Shown here: positions 37,151 to 44,039 of the stretch, piece by piece
Layout of the letters: the number at the start of each line of letters is the position of its first letter
How positions within the stretch are numbered: the stretch's first letter is position 1
DNA from: Roseateles oligotrophus
GTDB lineage: Bacteria > Pseudomonadota > Gammaproteobacteria > Burkholderiales > Burkholderiaceae_C
Assembly (NCBI RefSeq): GCF_014204525.1
Contig: NZ_JACHLP010000009.1
Span: forward strand, 120,829 to 184,828
Direction of reading: 5' to 3'
DNA length: 64,000 nucleotides
Translations under genes and position numbers: made by a program
The notes under the pieces: generated by a model
What the model was told of the DNA's origin: nothing
The model's database searches: none
What the model saw: the letters and a program-made list of their open reading frames with translations, nothing else

Positions 37151-37178
37151 TGAACTGCGGCATCCTGGGCGCAGTTCA
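37151..37178. promoter_or_regulatory. Dyad TGAACTGCG-N10-CGCAGTTCA in the lysR/lysA intergenic region
   Basis: Perfect 9-bp arms, 17 bases before the lysA ATG. LysR-type regulators bind interrupted dyads between divergent genes, so this is a candidate LysR site; alternatively it forms an mRNA hairpin close to the lysA ribosome binding site and would act on translation. Confidence 0.55.
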
Positions 37179-37194
37179 ATTCACCGATCAAGCC

Positions 37195-38448
37195 ATGTCT
37201 GCCTCGACCGTTTTGCCTCCCGTCCGCCTGCGCCAGCTGGCCCAGAGTTTCGGCACCCCGCTGTGGGTGTATGACGCGGCCCTGATACGCGCCCGCATCC
37301 AGGCCTTGCGCGCCTTCGACACCATACGCTTCGCCCAGAAAGCCTGCTCCAACACCCATATCCTGCGCCTGATGCGGGAGCAGGGCGTCAAGGTCGATGC
37401 CGTGTCGCGCGGTGAAATCCTGCGCGCCCTGGCGGCCGGTTACACCGCGGGCGGGGATGGCGATGAGATCGTCTTCACCGCCGATCTGCTGGACCGCGAA
37501 ACCCTGGCCACCGTCGTGCAGCAGCGCGTGCCGGTGAACGCCGGCAGCATAGACATGCTGCATCAGCTGGGCGCGGCCTCGCAAGGCCACCCGGTCTGGC
37601 TGCGCATCAACCCCGGCTTTGGCCATGGCCATAGCAACAAGACCAATACCGGCGGCGAGCACAGCAAGCACGGCATCTGGCACAGCGATCTGCCGGCCGC
37701 CCTGGCCGTGATCGCCCAGCAAGGGCTCAAGCTGGTCGGCCTGCACATGCATATCGGCTCGGGCGTGGACTACGGCCATCTGTCCCAGGTCTGCGGGGCC
37801 ATGGTGGAGCTGGTGCGCCAGGCCAAGGCGGCCGGCCATGATTTGCAGGCCATCTCGGCCGGTGGCGGCCTGTCCATTCCCTACCGCAGCGGCGAGCCCG
37901 TCATCGACACCGCCCATTACTTCGGCCTCTGGGATGCCGCGCGCAAGGAGGCTGAAACCATTGTCGGCCATGCCCTGGGCCTGGAGATCGAGCCCGGCCG
38001 CTATCTGGTGGCCGAGGCAGGGCAGCTGATCAGCGAGGTGCGCGCCTGCAAGGACGCGGGCCGCAATCATTTTGTGCTGGTGGACGCCGGCTTCAGCGAG
38101 CTGATGCGGCCGGCCATGTACGGCAGCTATCACGCCATGAGCCTGCTGCCGCAGGACGGCAGCGATGCGAGCGCGCGCCCCTCACGCGCCAGCGTGGTGG
38201 CCGGGCCTTTGTGCGAGTCGGGCGATGTCTTCACCCAGGGCGATGGCGGCGTGGTGCTGCCGCGTGAGCTGCCCGAGGCGCGGGTGGGCGATCTGCTGCT
38301 GATCCACGACACCGGCGCCTACGGCGCCTCCATGTCCAGCAACTACAACAGCCGGCCGCTGGCGGCCGAGGTGTTGGTGGACGGCGAACAGCAGCGCCTG
38401 ATCCGCCGCCGCCAGACGGTGGAAGAGCTGCTGGCGCTGGAGGCATAG
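37195..38448 (+). CDS. lysA: Diaminopimelate decarboxylase
   Basis: A 417-residue PLP enzyme, last step of lysine synthesis. The PLP lysine is K49 in FAQKACSN; the barrel domain continues with HMHIGSGVDYG and GGGLSIPY; the C-terminal beta domain has EPGRYLVAEAG, the catalytic cysteine in GPLCESGDVF, and DTGAYGASMSSNYNSRP. It resembles the E. coli LysA subfamily regulated by LysR rather than the LysA of Pseudomonas. ATG 37195 follows the LysR dyad. Confidence 0.96.
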   Translation: MSASTVLPPVRLRQLAQSFGTPLWVYDAALIRARIQALRAFDTIRFAQKACSNTHILRLMREQGVKVDAVSRGEILRALAAGYTAGGDGDEIVFTADLLDRETLATVVQQRVPVNAGSIDMLHQLGAASQGHPVWLRINPGFGHGHSNKTNTGGEHSKHGIWHSDLPAALAVIAQQGLKLVGLHMHIGSGVDYGHLSQVCGAMVELVRQAKAAGHDLQAISAGGGLSIPYRSGEPVIDTAHYFGLWDAARKEAETIVGHALGLEIEPGRYLVAEAGQLISEVRACKDAGRNHFVLVDAGFSELMRPAMYGSYHAMSLLPQDGSDASARPSRASVVAGPLCESGDVFTQGDGGVVLPRELPEARVGDLLLIHDTGAYGASMSSNYNSRPLAAEVLVDGEQQRLIRRRQTVEELLALEA

Positions 38449-38467
38449 CCTGGGCCAATGAGGGCGA

Positions 38468-38481
38468 TTTGATTAATCAAA
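38468..38481. promoter_or_regulatory. 14-bp palindrome TTTGATTAATCAAA upstream of ahpC
   Basis: A perfect palindrome whose centre (38474.5) lies about 30 bases before a -10-like TATGAT (38504-38509) with no good -35. That is the position of an activator site near -41, as for OxyR at weak -35 promoters. The sequence is only loosely OxyR-like, so the regulator is uncertain. Confidence 0.4.
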
Positions 38482-38566
38482 ACTAAGGCCGGCGCTCAGC
38501 CGATATGATTCCGTCATCCCTTAACCAAGACGTCTGAACCAGGCGTCTCAACACGACGGAAACATC

Positions 38567-39130
38567 ATGTCTTTGATCAATACCCAAGTTCAGCCCTTCA
38601 AGGCCAGCGCCTTCCATAACGGCAAGTTCGTTGACCTGACGGAAGCCAGCCTGAATGGCAAGTGGTCGGTCCTGATCTTCATGCCGGCCGCCTTCACCTT
38701 CAACTGCCCGACCGAAGTCGAAGACGCGGCCGAGCACTACGCCGAGTTCCAGAAGGCCGGTGCCGAGGTCTATATCGTCACCACCGATACGCACTTCGCC
38801 CACAAGGTCTGGCACGAGACTTCGCCCGCCGTGGGCAAGGCTCAGTTCCCCCTGATCGGTGACCCGACGCACCAGCTGACCCGCGCCTTCGGCGTGCACA
38901 TCGACGAAGAAGGCCTGGCCCTGCGCGGCACCTTCATCATCAACCCGCAAGGCCAGATCAAGACCCTGGAAGTGCATGACAACGCCATCGCCCGCGACGT
39001 CAAGGAAACCCTGCGCAAGCTCAAGGCCGCCCAGTACGTGGCCAGCCACCCCGGCCAGGTCTGCCCCGCCAAGTGGAACGAAGGCGCCAAGACCATCACG
39101 CCTTCGCTGGACCTCGTCGGCAAAATCTAA
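38567..39130 (+). CDS. ahpC: Alkyl hydroperoxide reductase subunit C (typical 2-Cys peroxiredoxin)
   Basis: A 187-residue peroxiredoxin. Peroxidatic C47 is in FTFNCPTE, resolving C166 in GQVCPAKW. The length and sequence match E. coli AhpC. It reduces H2O2, organic peroxides and peroxynitrite, and is re-reduced by AhpF encoded 177 bases downstream. The intervening region holds an attenuator-like hairpin, so ahpC is probably made in excess of ahpF. Confidence 0.97.
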   Translation: MSLINTQVQPFKASAFHNGKFVDLTEASLNGKWSVLIFMPAAFTFNCPTEVEDAAEHYAEFQKAGAEVYIVTTDTHFAHKVWHETSPAVGKAQFPLIGDPTHQLTRAFGVHIDEEGLALRGTFIINPQGQIKTLEVHDNAIARDVKETLRKLKAAQYVASHPGQVCPAKWNEGAKTITPSLDLVGKI

Positions 39131-39162
39131 GGGCTCATTTGATTGAGCAGTCAGCCACAAGT

Positions 39163-39180
39163 CCCTGCCTCCCGGCAGGG
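39163..39180 (+). terminator. Hairpin between ahpC and ahpF (possible attenuator)
   Basis: A perfect stem CCCTGCC-TCCC-GGCAGGG lies 33 bases after the ahpC stop without a T-tract. It is likely to stabilise the ahpC message or partly terminate transcription before ahpF. Confidence 0.5.
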
Positions 39181-39218
39181 GCTTGCGCAACAACCCCAGC
39201 GCGACCGCAAGAGTCACG

Positions 39219-39260
39219 CTGAAAACATCTCCAGCAGCTGAGGCTACCGGGTGTTTTCAG
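39219..39260. promoter_or_regulatory. CTGAAAACA-N24-TGTTTTCAG inverted repeat upstream of ahpF
   Basis: Perfect 9-bp arms (39219-39227 and 39252-39260) lie 48 bases before the ahpF ATG. This may be an mRNA hairpin or a protein-binding dyad; no function can be assigned. Confidence 0.4.
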
Positions 39261-39307
39261 AGTGGCTTGTCTCGCCACGCCTGAATACATTCCCAAGGAG
39301 TAGCACC

Positions 39308-40876
39308 ATGTTGGACGATGCACTGAAGACTCAGCTCAAGGCCTATCTGGAGCGAGTCACCCAGCCTTTCGAGATCAAGGCAAGTCTCGGCGATTCGGAC
39401 GCTTCCCGCGAGATGCTGCAACTGCTGCAGGACATCGCCGCCATGTCCGACAAGATCACGCTGGCCACCGACGGCCAGGACGAGCGCAAACCCTCCTTCA
39501 GCCTGCAGCGCACCGGCACGGACATGAGTCTGCGCTTCGCCGCCATCCCCCTGGGCCACGAGTTCACCTCCCTGGTGCTGGCCCTGCTGTGGGTGGGCGG
39601 TCACCCGCCCAAGGTCGAGCCCGAAGTGATCGCGCAGATCCAGGCCCTGGACGGCGAGTACAGCTTCGAGGTCTATATGTCGCTGAGCTGCCATAACTGC
39701 CCGGATGTGGTGCAGGCGCTCAGCCTGATGGCCGTGCTCAACCCGCGTATCAAAACCGTCATCATCGACGGCGCCCTGTTCCAGGACGAGGTCAACCGCC
39801 GCGAGGTCATGGCCGTGCCCGCGGTCTACCTGAATGGCGCGCACTTCGGCTCCGGCCGGATGACGGTGGAGGAGATCGTCGCCAAGCTGGACAGCGGCGC
39901 CGCCGACCGCGACGCCGCCAAGCTCAGCGCCAAGGCGCCGTACGAGGTGCTGATCGTCGGTGGCGGCCCGGCCGGCGCGGCGGCCGCCGTCTACGCGGCG
40001 CGCAAAGGCATACGCACCGGCGTGGCGGCCGAGCGCTTCGGCGGCCAGGTCAATGACACCATGGCGATCGAGAATTACATCTCGGTGCTGGAAACCGACG
40101 GCCCCAAGTTCGCCGCCGCTCTGGAGGCCCATGTCAAGGCCTACGAGGTGGACATCATGAATCTGCAGCGTGCCGAGGCCCTGATCCCGGCCGCCAGCGA
40201 GGGCGGGCTGATCGAGATCAAGCTGGCCAATGGCGGCTCGCTGAAGAGCCGATCAGTCATCCTCTCCACCGGCGCGCGCTGGCGCAATGTGGGCGTGCCC
40301 GGCGAGCAGGAGTACAAGAACAAGGGCGTGGCCTATTGCCCGCATTGCGATGGCCCTTTGTTCAAGGGCAAGCGCGTGGCGGTGATTGGCGGCGGCAACT
40401 CGGGTGTGGAGGCCGCCATCGACCTGGCCGGCATCGTCGCCCATGTGACCCTGATCGAGTTTGGCGATGCCTTGCGCGCCGACGCGGTGCTGGTCAGCAA
40501 GCTCAAGAGCCTGCCCAACGTCAGCATCCATGTGAGCGCCCAAACGACCGAACTCACCGGTGCCGAGGGCAAGCTGAACGGCCTGAACTACACCGACCGC
40601 GTCAGCGGCCAGGCGCATCGCGTCGAGCTCGAAGGCGTGTTCGTGCAGATCGGCCTGGTGCCCAATACCGAGTGGCTCAAGGGCGTGGTGGAGCTGTCCA
40701 AGCACGGCGAGATCATCGTCGATGCACGCGGCCAGACCTCGCTGCCCGGCGTCTTCGCCGCCGGCGACGCCACCACCGTGCCCTTCAAGCAAATCGTCAT
40801 CGCCGCCGGCGACGGCGCCAAGGCGGCCCTGAGCGCCTTTGACTATCTGGTGCGCCTGCCCGTCGTCAACGCCTGA
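39308..40876 (+). CDS. ahpF: Alkyl hydroperoxide reductase subunit F
   Basis: A 522-residue NADH:peroxiredoxin oxidoreductase. The N-terminal tandem thioredoxin-fold domain carries CHNC (C128, C131); a FAD domain starts with [14 protein letters not shown] near residue 213; the thioredoxin-reductase disulfide is CPHC (C344, C347); the NAD site reads [14 protein letters not shown]; the C-terminal FAD motif is [16 protein letters not shown] precedes ATG 39308. The stop codon abuts the palindromic element B copy 1. Confidence 0.97.
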   Translation: MLDDALKTQLKAYLERVTQPFEIKASLGDSDASREMLQLLQDIAAMSDKITLATDGQDERKPSFSLQRTGTDMSLRFAAIPLGHEFTSLVLALLWVGGHPPKVEPEVIAQIQALDGEYSFEVYMSLSCHNCPDVVQALSLMAVLNPRIKTVIIDGALFQDEVNRREVMAVPAVYLNGAHFGSGRMTVEEIVAKLDSGAADRDAAKLSAKAPYEVLIVGGGPAGAAAAVYAARKGIRTGVAAERFGGQVNDTMAIENYISVLETDGPKFAAALEAHVKAYEVDIMNLQRAEALIPAASEGGLIEIKLANGGSLKSRSVILSTGARWRNVGVPGEQEYKNKGVAYCPHCDGPLFKGKRVAVIGGGNSGVEAAIDLAGIVAHVTLIEFGDALRADAVLVSKLKSLPNVSIHVSAQTTELTGAEGKLNGLNYTDRVSGQAHRVELEGVFVQIGLVPNTEWLKGVVELSKHGEIIVDARGQTSLPGVFAAGDATTVPFKQIVIAAGDGAKAALSAFDYLVRLPVVNA

Positions 40877-41018
40877 GAGGCTGAGAACTTTTTACTGCGC
40901 GGCCGCCATGCGTCGTTGGGCGGTGCTCGGAATCCTCACGTACAGGGAGTACGTTCCGGCATCCGCAGCTCCGTCCGCCTAGCTTGACGACCGCTCGCTA
41001 CAAAAGTTCTCAGCCTCT
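40876..41018. repeat. Element B, copy 1: ~143-bp palindromic repeat at the ahpF/rarD convergent junction
   Basis: The terminal 17-bp arms 40876-40892 and 41002-41018 are perfectly complementary (AGAGGCTGAGAACTTTT). The interior is an imperfect palindrome closing on ACGTAC-AGGGA-GTACGT (near 40938-40954). The last base of the ahpF stop is its first base, and the rarD stop lies inside the right arm. It is about nine-tenths identical to copy 2 at 43279-43420, with compensatory change in the arms. Confidence 0.9.
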
Positions 41019-41891
41019 GAGCCGGCTCTGCCAGAGGCCGTCCAGGCTGTAGACAGCCAAGGCGGCCCAGATGAAGGCAAAGCCGGCCAGGCGGCTGCCA
41101 CTCATGGGCTCGTGATAGAGCCAGACGCCCAGCATGAACTGCAGCGAGGGCGAGATGTATTGCAGCAGGCCCAGCGTCGTCATCTGAATGCGGCGCGCGC
41201 CGGCCGCGAACAGCAGCAGCGGAATCGCCGTCAGCGGGCCGGCAAACAGCAGCCAGGCGATGGTGCCGGGCTCGCCCTGCGCCAAGGCGCCCCGGCCCTG
41301 CCAGCTCATCAGCCCCAGGGCCACGGCGGCAAGCGGCGCCAGCAGCAGGGTCTCCAGCGCCAGGCCCTCCAGCGCACCCAGCGAGGCCATCTTGCGCATC
41401 AGGCCGTAAAAGCCAAAGCTCAGGGCCAGCACCAGGGCGACCCAGGGGATGTGGCCGGTCTGCAGGGCCAGCCACAGCACGCCGACGGCGGCCAGGCCCA
41501 CGGCCAGCCATTGCAGACGGCGCGGCCGCTCCTTCAGCACGAGATAACCCAGAGCCACATTGACCAGGGGGTTGATGAAATAGCCCAGGCTGGCGTCCAG
41601 CACCTGGCCTTGCTGCACGGCCCAGACATAGACCAGCCAATTGCAGCTCAGCAGCAGGGCCGAGAGGCCGAAGCGCGCCAGCAGCCTGGGCTGGCGCAGC
41701 ACCTCGCCCAGCCAGGCCCAGCGGCGCAAGACCAGCAAGACCGCCATCACGAAGACCATGGACCAGAGCGTGCGGTGCAGGATCACCTCCAGCGCCGGCA
41801 CCTGGGCGATCTGCTTGAAGTAGAGCGGGAACAGGCCCCAGGCCAGATAGGCCAGGGCGGCGTAGACGGCTCCTCCCACACTGGCGCTCAT
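41010..41891 (-). CDS. rarD: RarD-type EamA family transporter
   Basis: A 293-residue inner-membrane protein with ten hydrophobic segments in two EamA repeats. The opening YAALAYLAWGLFPLYFKQ, the central SCNWLVYVWAVQQGQVLDASLG and LQYISPSLQF are typical of RarD (predicted chloramphenicol-sensitive/drug-metabolite transporter). The real substrate is unknown. Its ATG overlaps the truC stop (ATGA), so the two are coupled. The stop codon TGA is supplied by the right arm of element B copy 1. Confidence 0.92.
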   Translation of the reverse strand: MSASVGGAVYAALAYLAWGLFPLYFKQIAQVPALEVILHRTLWSMVFVMAVLLVLRRWAWLGEVLRQPRLLARFGLSALLLSCNWLVYVWAVQQGQVLDASLGYFINPLVNVALGYLVLKERPRRLQWLAVGLAAVGVLWLALQTGHIPWVALVLALSFGFYGLMRKMASLGALEGLALETLLLAPLAAVALGLMSWQGRGALAQGEPGTIAWLLFAGPLTAIPLLLFAAGARRIQMTTLGLLQYISPSLQFMLGVWLYHEPMSGSRLAGFAFIWAALAVYSLDGLWQSRLRG

Positions 41892-42691
41892 GCCGCAGCG
41901 CTCGGATCGTTATTGTTCTGCTGGCTGCTCATCCCACCCACCCCGTTCTGGCTTGTTTGAGCGGGCATTGTCTCTGCCTCTGCTCCATCGTGCTGCCACA
42001 GGCCTTTGCCCTGCAGCGCGGCCCATTCCGGCCCCAGCGGCGCCTGCAGATCCAGCATCTGCCCGCTCACCGGGTGGCGGATCTGCAGGCGCAGGCCGTG
42101 CAGCCACAGGCGTTGCAGGCCCAGAAACTCGGCGACGGCCCGGTTCAGCGGCCCCTTGCCATGGGTGGCGTCGCCGATGATGGGGTGGGCGATGTGCTTG
42201 AGGTGGCGGCGGATCTGGTGGCGGCGGCCGGTTTCGGGCCTGGCCTCGACCAGCGCCAAGCGGGTCTCGGGGAAGCGGCCATCGCTGCTGAAGGGCAGGC
42301 TGAGCCGGGCCAGGCGCTGCCAGTCGGTACGCGAGGGCAGCAAGACCTGACCCTGGGAGGGCAGCTCCGGGTCCTTGGCCAGCGGGTGTTCGATACGGCC
42401 GGCTGCTGCGGGCCAACCCCGCACCAGGGCGTGGTAGGTCTTGCGCGTCTGCCGCTGTTCGAAACAGAGGCTGAGGATCGCAGCCATCTCGGCGCTGAGC
42501 GCGAACAGCAGCAGGCCCGAAGTGCCCTTGTCCAGGCGATGGACGGGCCAGACGGGCCGGCCCAGCTGATCGCGCAGCAATTGCAGGGCGAAGACGGTTT
42601 CCTGCGCGTCCAGGCCGCTGCGATGCACCAGCATGCCGGCCGGTTTGTTGATGGCCACGAGCTGCTCGTCGGCGTAGATGATTTGCAACAT
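41888..42691 (-). CDS. truC: tRNA pseudouridine synthase TruC-like (RluA family)
   Basis: A 267-residue pseudouridine synthase. It begins MLQIIYADEQLVAINKPAG; the catalytic aspartate is D54 in VHRLDKGTSG; ETGRRHQIRRHLKHIAHPIIGD is the family helix-strand signature. The wording and length match E. coli TruC (tRNA Asp/Ile U65). A low-complexity tail of ~35 residues, rich in Gln, Asn and Ala, follows the core. Long upstream in-frame extension is rejected because it lacks family similarity. Confidence 0.9.
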   Translation of the reverse strand: MLQIIYADEQLVAINKPAGMLVHRSGLDAQETVFALQLLRDQLGRPVWPVHRLDKGTSGLLLFALSAEMAAILSLCFEQRQTRKTYHALVRGWPAAAGRIEHPLAKDPELPSQGQVLLPSRTDWQRLARLSLPFSSDGRFPETRLALVEARPETGRRHQIRRHLKHIAHPIIGDATHGKGPLNRAVAEFLGLQRLWLHGLRLQIRHPVSGQMLDLQAPLGPEWAALQGKGLWQHDGAEAETMPAQTSQNGVGGMSSQQNNNDPSAAA

Positions 42692-42883
42692 GGGGCGGGT
42701 GATTTCTTTCCCTGAACCGGCTTTCAAGGAGCCGGAAAGCCGATCAAGACGGCGCTTTCGCACAAAGACACAGACTCTTACCGGGTGGCCCCCAAAGGGA
42801 GGGGTGGCCGGCTTCCTTGTGAATCGAAAGAATGTACTTCCGGGCCCCATGCCGCTCGGGCCTCGCAGTCCAAGGAGTTGACC
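42692..42883. other. Divergent intergenic region truC / small membrane protein
   Basis: 192 bases, with a directly repeated GGTGGCC around 42785 and 42803 and G/C-rich runs; no clear promoter or dyad recognised. Confidence 0.4.
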
Positions 42884-43279
42884 ATGCCGCAGATCTTCCA
42901 CGTCGGATACCGTTCCCGCCTCGTCACCAGCATCGCCTATTTGCTGATGTTGCTGGGCCTGGCCGGCCTGGGCGTGAGCGCTTATCTACTGGGGTTCTCA
43001 AACTCGGGTCGTACCTTGTTGGGCCTGATCGCCTTTCCTTCGCTGATCCTGCTTGCCCTGTTGGCCGTGGCCGCGGGCCAGGCCTTGCTGCGCCGCTATG
43101 AATGGGGGCGCCGCCTGAGCTTTGGCCTGCTGGCCGCCCTGGTGCCCAGCCTGCCGGCCCTGCCTTGGCTGACCGATGGCCATATCCTGCTGGCGCTGCT
43201 CTGCCTGGGCCTGAGCGCTGGCCTGCTGTGGCTGGCCTTGCGTTTGAACTCGCGCGGCGTGCGCCAGGAGTTCGCCTGA
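42884..43279 (+). CDS. Small four-helix integral membrane protein of unknown function
   Basis: A 131-residue protein with four hydrophobic helices (about residues 15-37, 44-67, 78-96 and 100-118) linked by short basic turns. It starts at ATG 42884 behind AAGGAG. No conserved functional motif is recognised; similar small membrane proteins occur as single genes in Burkholderiales. Its TGA stop abuts element B copy 2. Confidence 0.78.
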   Translation: MPQIFHVGYRSRLVTSIAYLLMLLGLAGLGVSAYLLGFSNSGRTLLGLIAFPSLILLALLAVAAGQALLRRYEWGRRLSFGLLAALVPSLPALPWLTDGHILLALLCLGLSAGLLWLALRLNSRGVRQEFA

Positions 43280-43420
43280 GAGGGTGAGAACTTTTTACTG
43301 CGCGGCCGCCATGCGTCGTTGGGCGGTGCTCGGAATCCTCACGTACAGGAAGTACGTTCCGGTTCCTGTGCTCCGTCCGCCTAGCCTGACAGCCGCTCGC
43401 TACAAAAGTTCTCACCCTCT
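43279..43420. repeat. Element B, copy 2: ~142-bp palindromic repeat at a convergent junction
   Basis: The terminal 17-bp arms 43279-43295 and 43404-43420 are perfectly complementary (AGAGGGTGAGAACTTTT). Relative to copy 1 the sixth base is G not C on the left and C not G on the right, so pairing is kept. The interior matches copy 1 except for clustered changes around 43362-43375 and 43384-43392 and a loop change AGGGA to AGGAA. Confidence 0.9.
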
Positions 43421-43428
43421 GAGGCGGC

Positions 43429-43830
43429 TCAGCGGATCTCGCCGTCCAGATAAAGCCAGGCGCCGTCCAGCCGCACAAAGCGGCTGATCTCGTGCAGGCG
43501 CTGGGCGCGGCCGCCCCATTTGCTGCGGGCCACAAACTCCACCCAAGCATGTTCGGCGTCCTGCTGCACATGTGTTTTCACTTGCAGGCCCAGCCAGCGC
43601 AGGCCGGGCTCATTTGGCGCCAGGCTGCCAGGCCGGGTGTCGGGGTGCCAGGTGGCGAGCAGATAGTCCAGCAGATCCAGGGTGTAGGCGCTGTAACGCG
43701 AGCGCATCAGGCGCTCCGCATCGGGCGCGCCGAGCTGGCCGCTGCTGGCAAATATCTGGTGCAAGGGGCCGCAGCATTGGCCGTAGCTCAGTTTGCTTTC
43801 ACAGGGGCAGGGTGAGGACATGTCTTTCAT
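43429..43830 (-). CDS. ychJ: YchJ family protein (UPF0225, SEC-C motif)
   Basis: A 133-residue protein with an N-terminal cysteine-rich zinc motif (CPCESKLSYGQCCGP) of the SEC-C type and the family segment LMRSRYSAYTLDLLDYLLATWHPDT, followed by an NTF2-like fold with WVEFVARSKW. Function unknown; SEC-C motifs bind zinc and often contact ribosome/SecB-type partners. The start is Met1 or Met4 (43821). It is divergent from uvrD across a 162-bp palindrome. Confidence 0.93.
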   Translation of the reverse strand: MKDMSSPCPCESKLSYGQCCGPLHQIFASSGQLGAPDAERLMRSRYSAYTLDLLDYLLATWHPDTRPGSLAPNEPGLRWLGLQVKTHVQQDAEHAWVEFVARSKWGGRAQRLHEISRFVRLDGAWLYLDGEIR

Positions 43831-43850
43831 CGGGCCGCATCATGCCTCAA

Positions 43851-44012
43851 GGGAGGGGCTGTAGAACCCAGCGCGAGGGCGCCGCGATCGGATTGGGATG
43901 GAATGCAAGGCGAAATTTTTGCCAATAGCCCAGCTATTGGCAAAAATTTCAACGCAGCAGGCCGCCCAATTCCGATTGATGGCGCGGCGCGCTGGGTACT
44001 ACAGCCCCTCCC
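43851..44012. repeat. Element C: 162-bp palindrome filling the ychJ/uvrD divergent region
   Basis: The outer arms GGGAGGGGCTGTAG (43851-43864) and its complement (43999-44012) are perfect; next, CCCAGCGCG (43867-43875) pairs with 43988-43996. The core is a perfect 17-bp hairpin GAAATTTTTGCCAATAG (43912-43928) with a 5-base loop and complement at 43934-43950. The intervening parts are imperfectly paired. The element lies 20 bases before the ychJ start and 27 before the uvrD start, so it must contain or replace their promoters. It looks like a MITE or similar palindromic repeat. Confidence 0.85.
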
Positions 44013-44039
44013 AAGTGCAAGCCTCTCTAAAATGCGCGG

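Noticed and set aside
42780..42815. Direct GGTGGCC repeat with C- and G-runs as another element D copy
   Set aside because: It lacks the inner hairpin and the CCCCCT-GGGGGGG order; chance in G/C-rich DNA is likely.
42692..42901. N-terminal extension of truC
   Set aside because: The added 70 residues have no pseudouridine-synthase similarity and cross the divergent gene; MLQIIYADEQ matches the TruC N-terminus.
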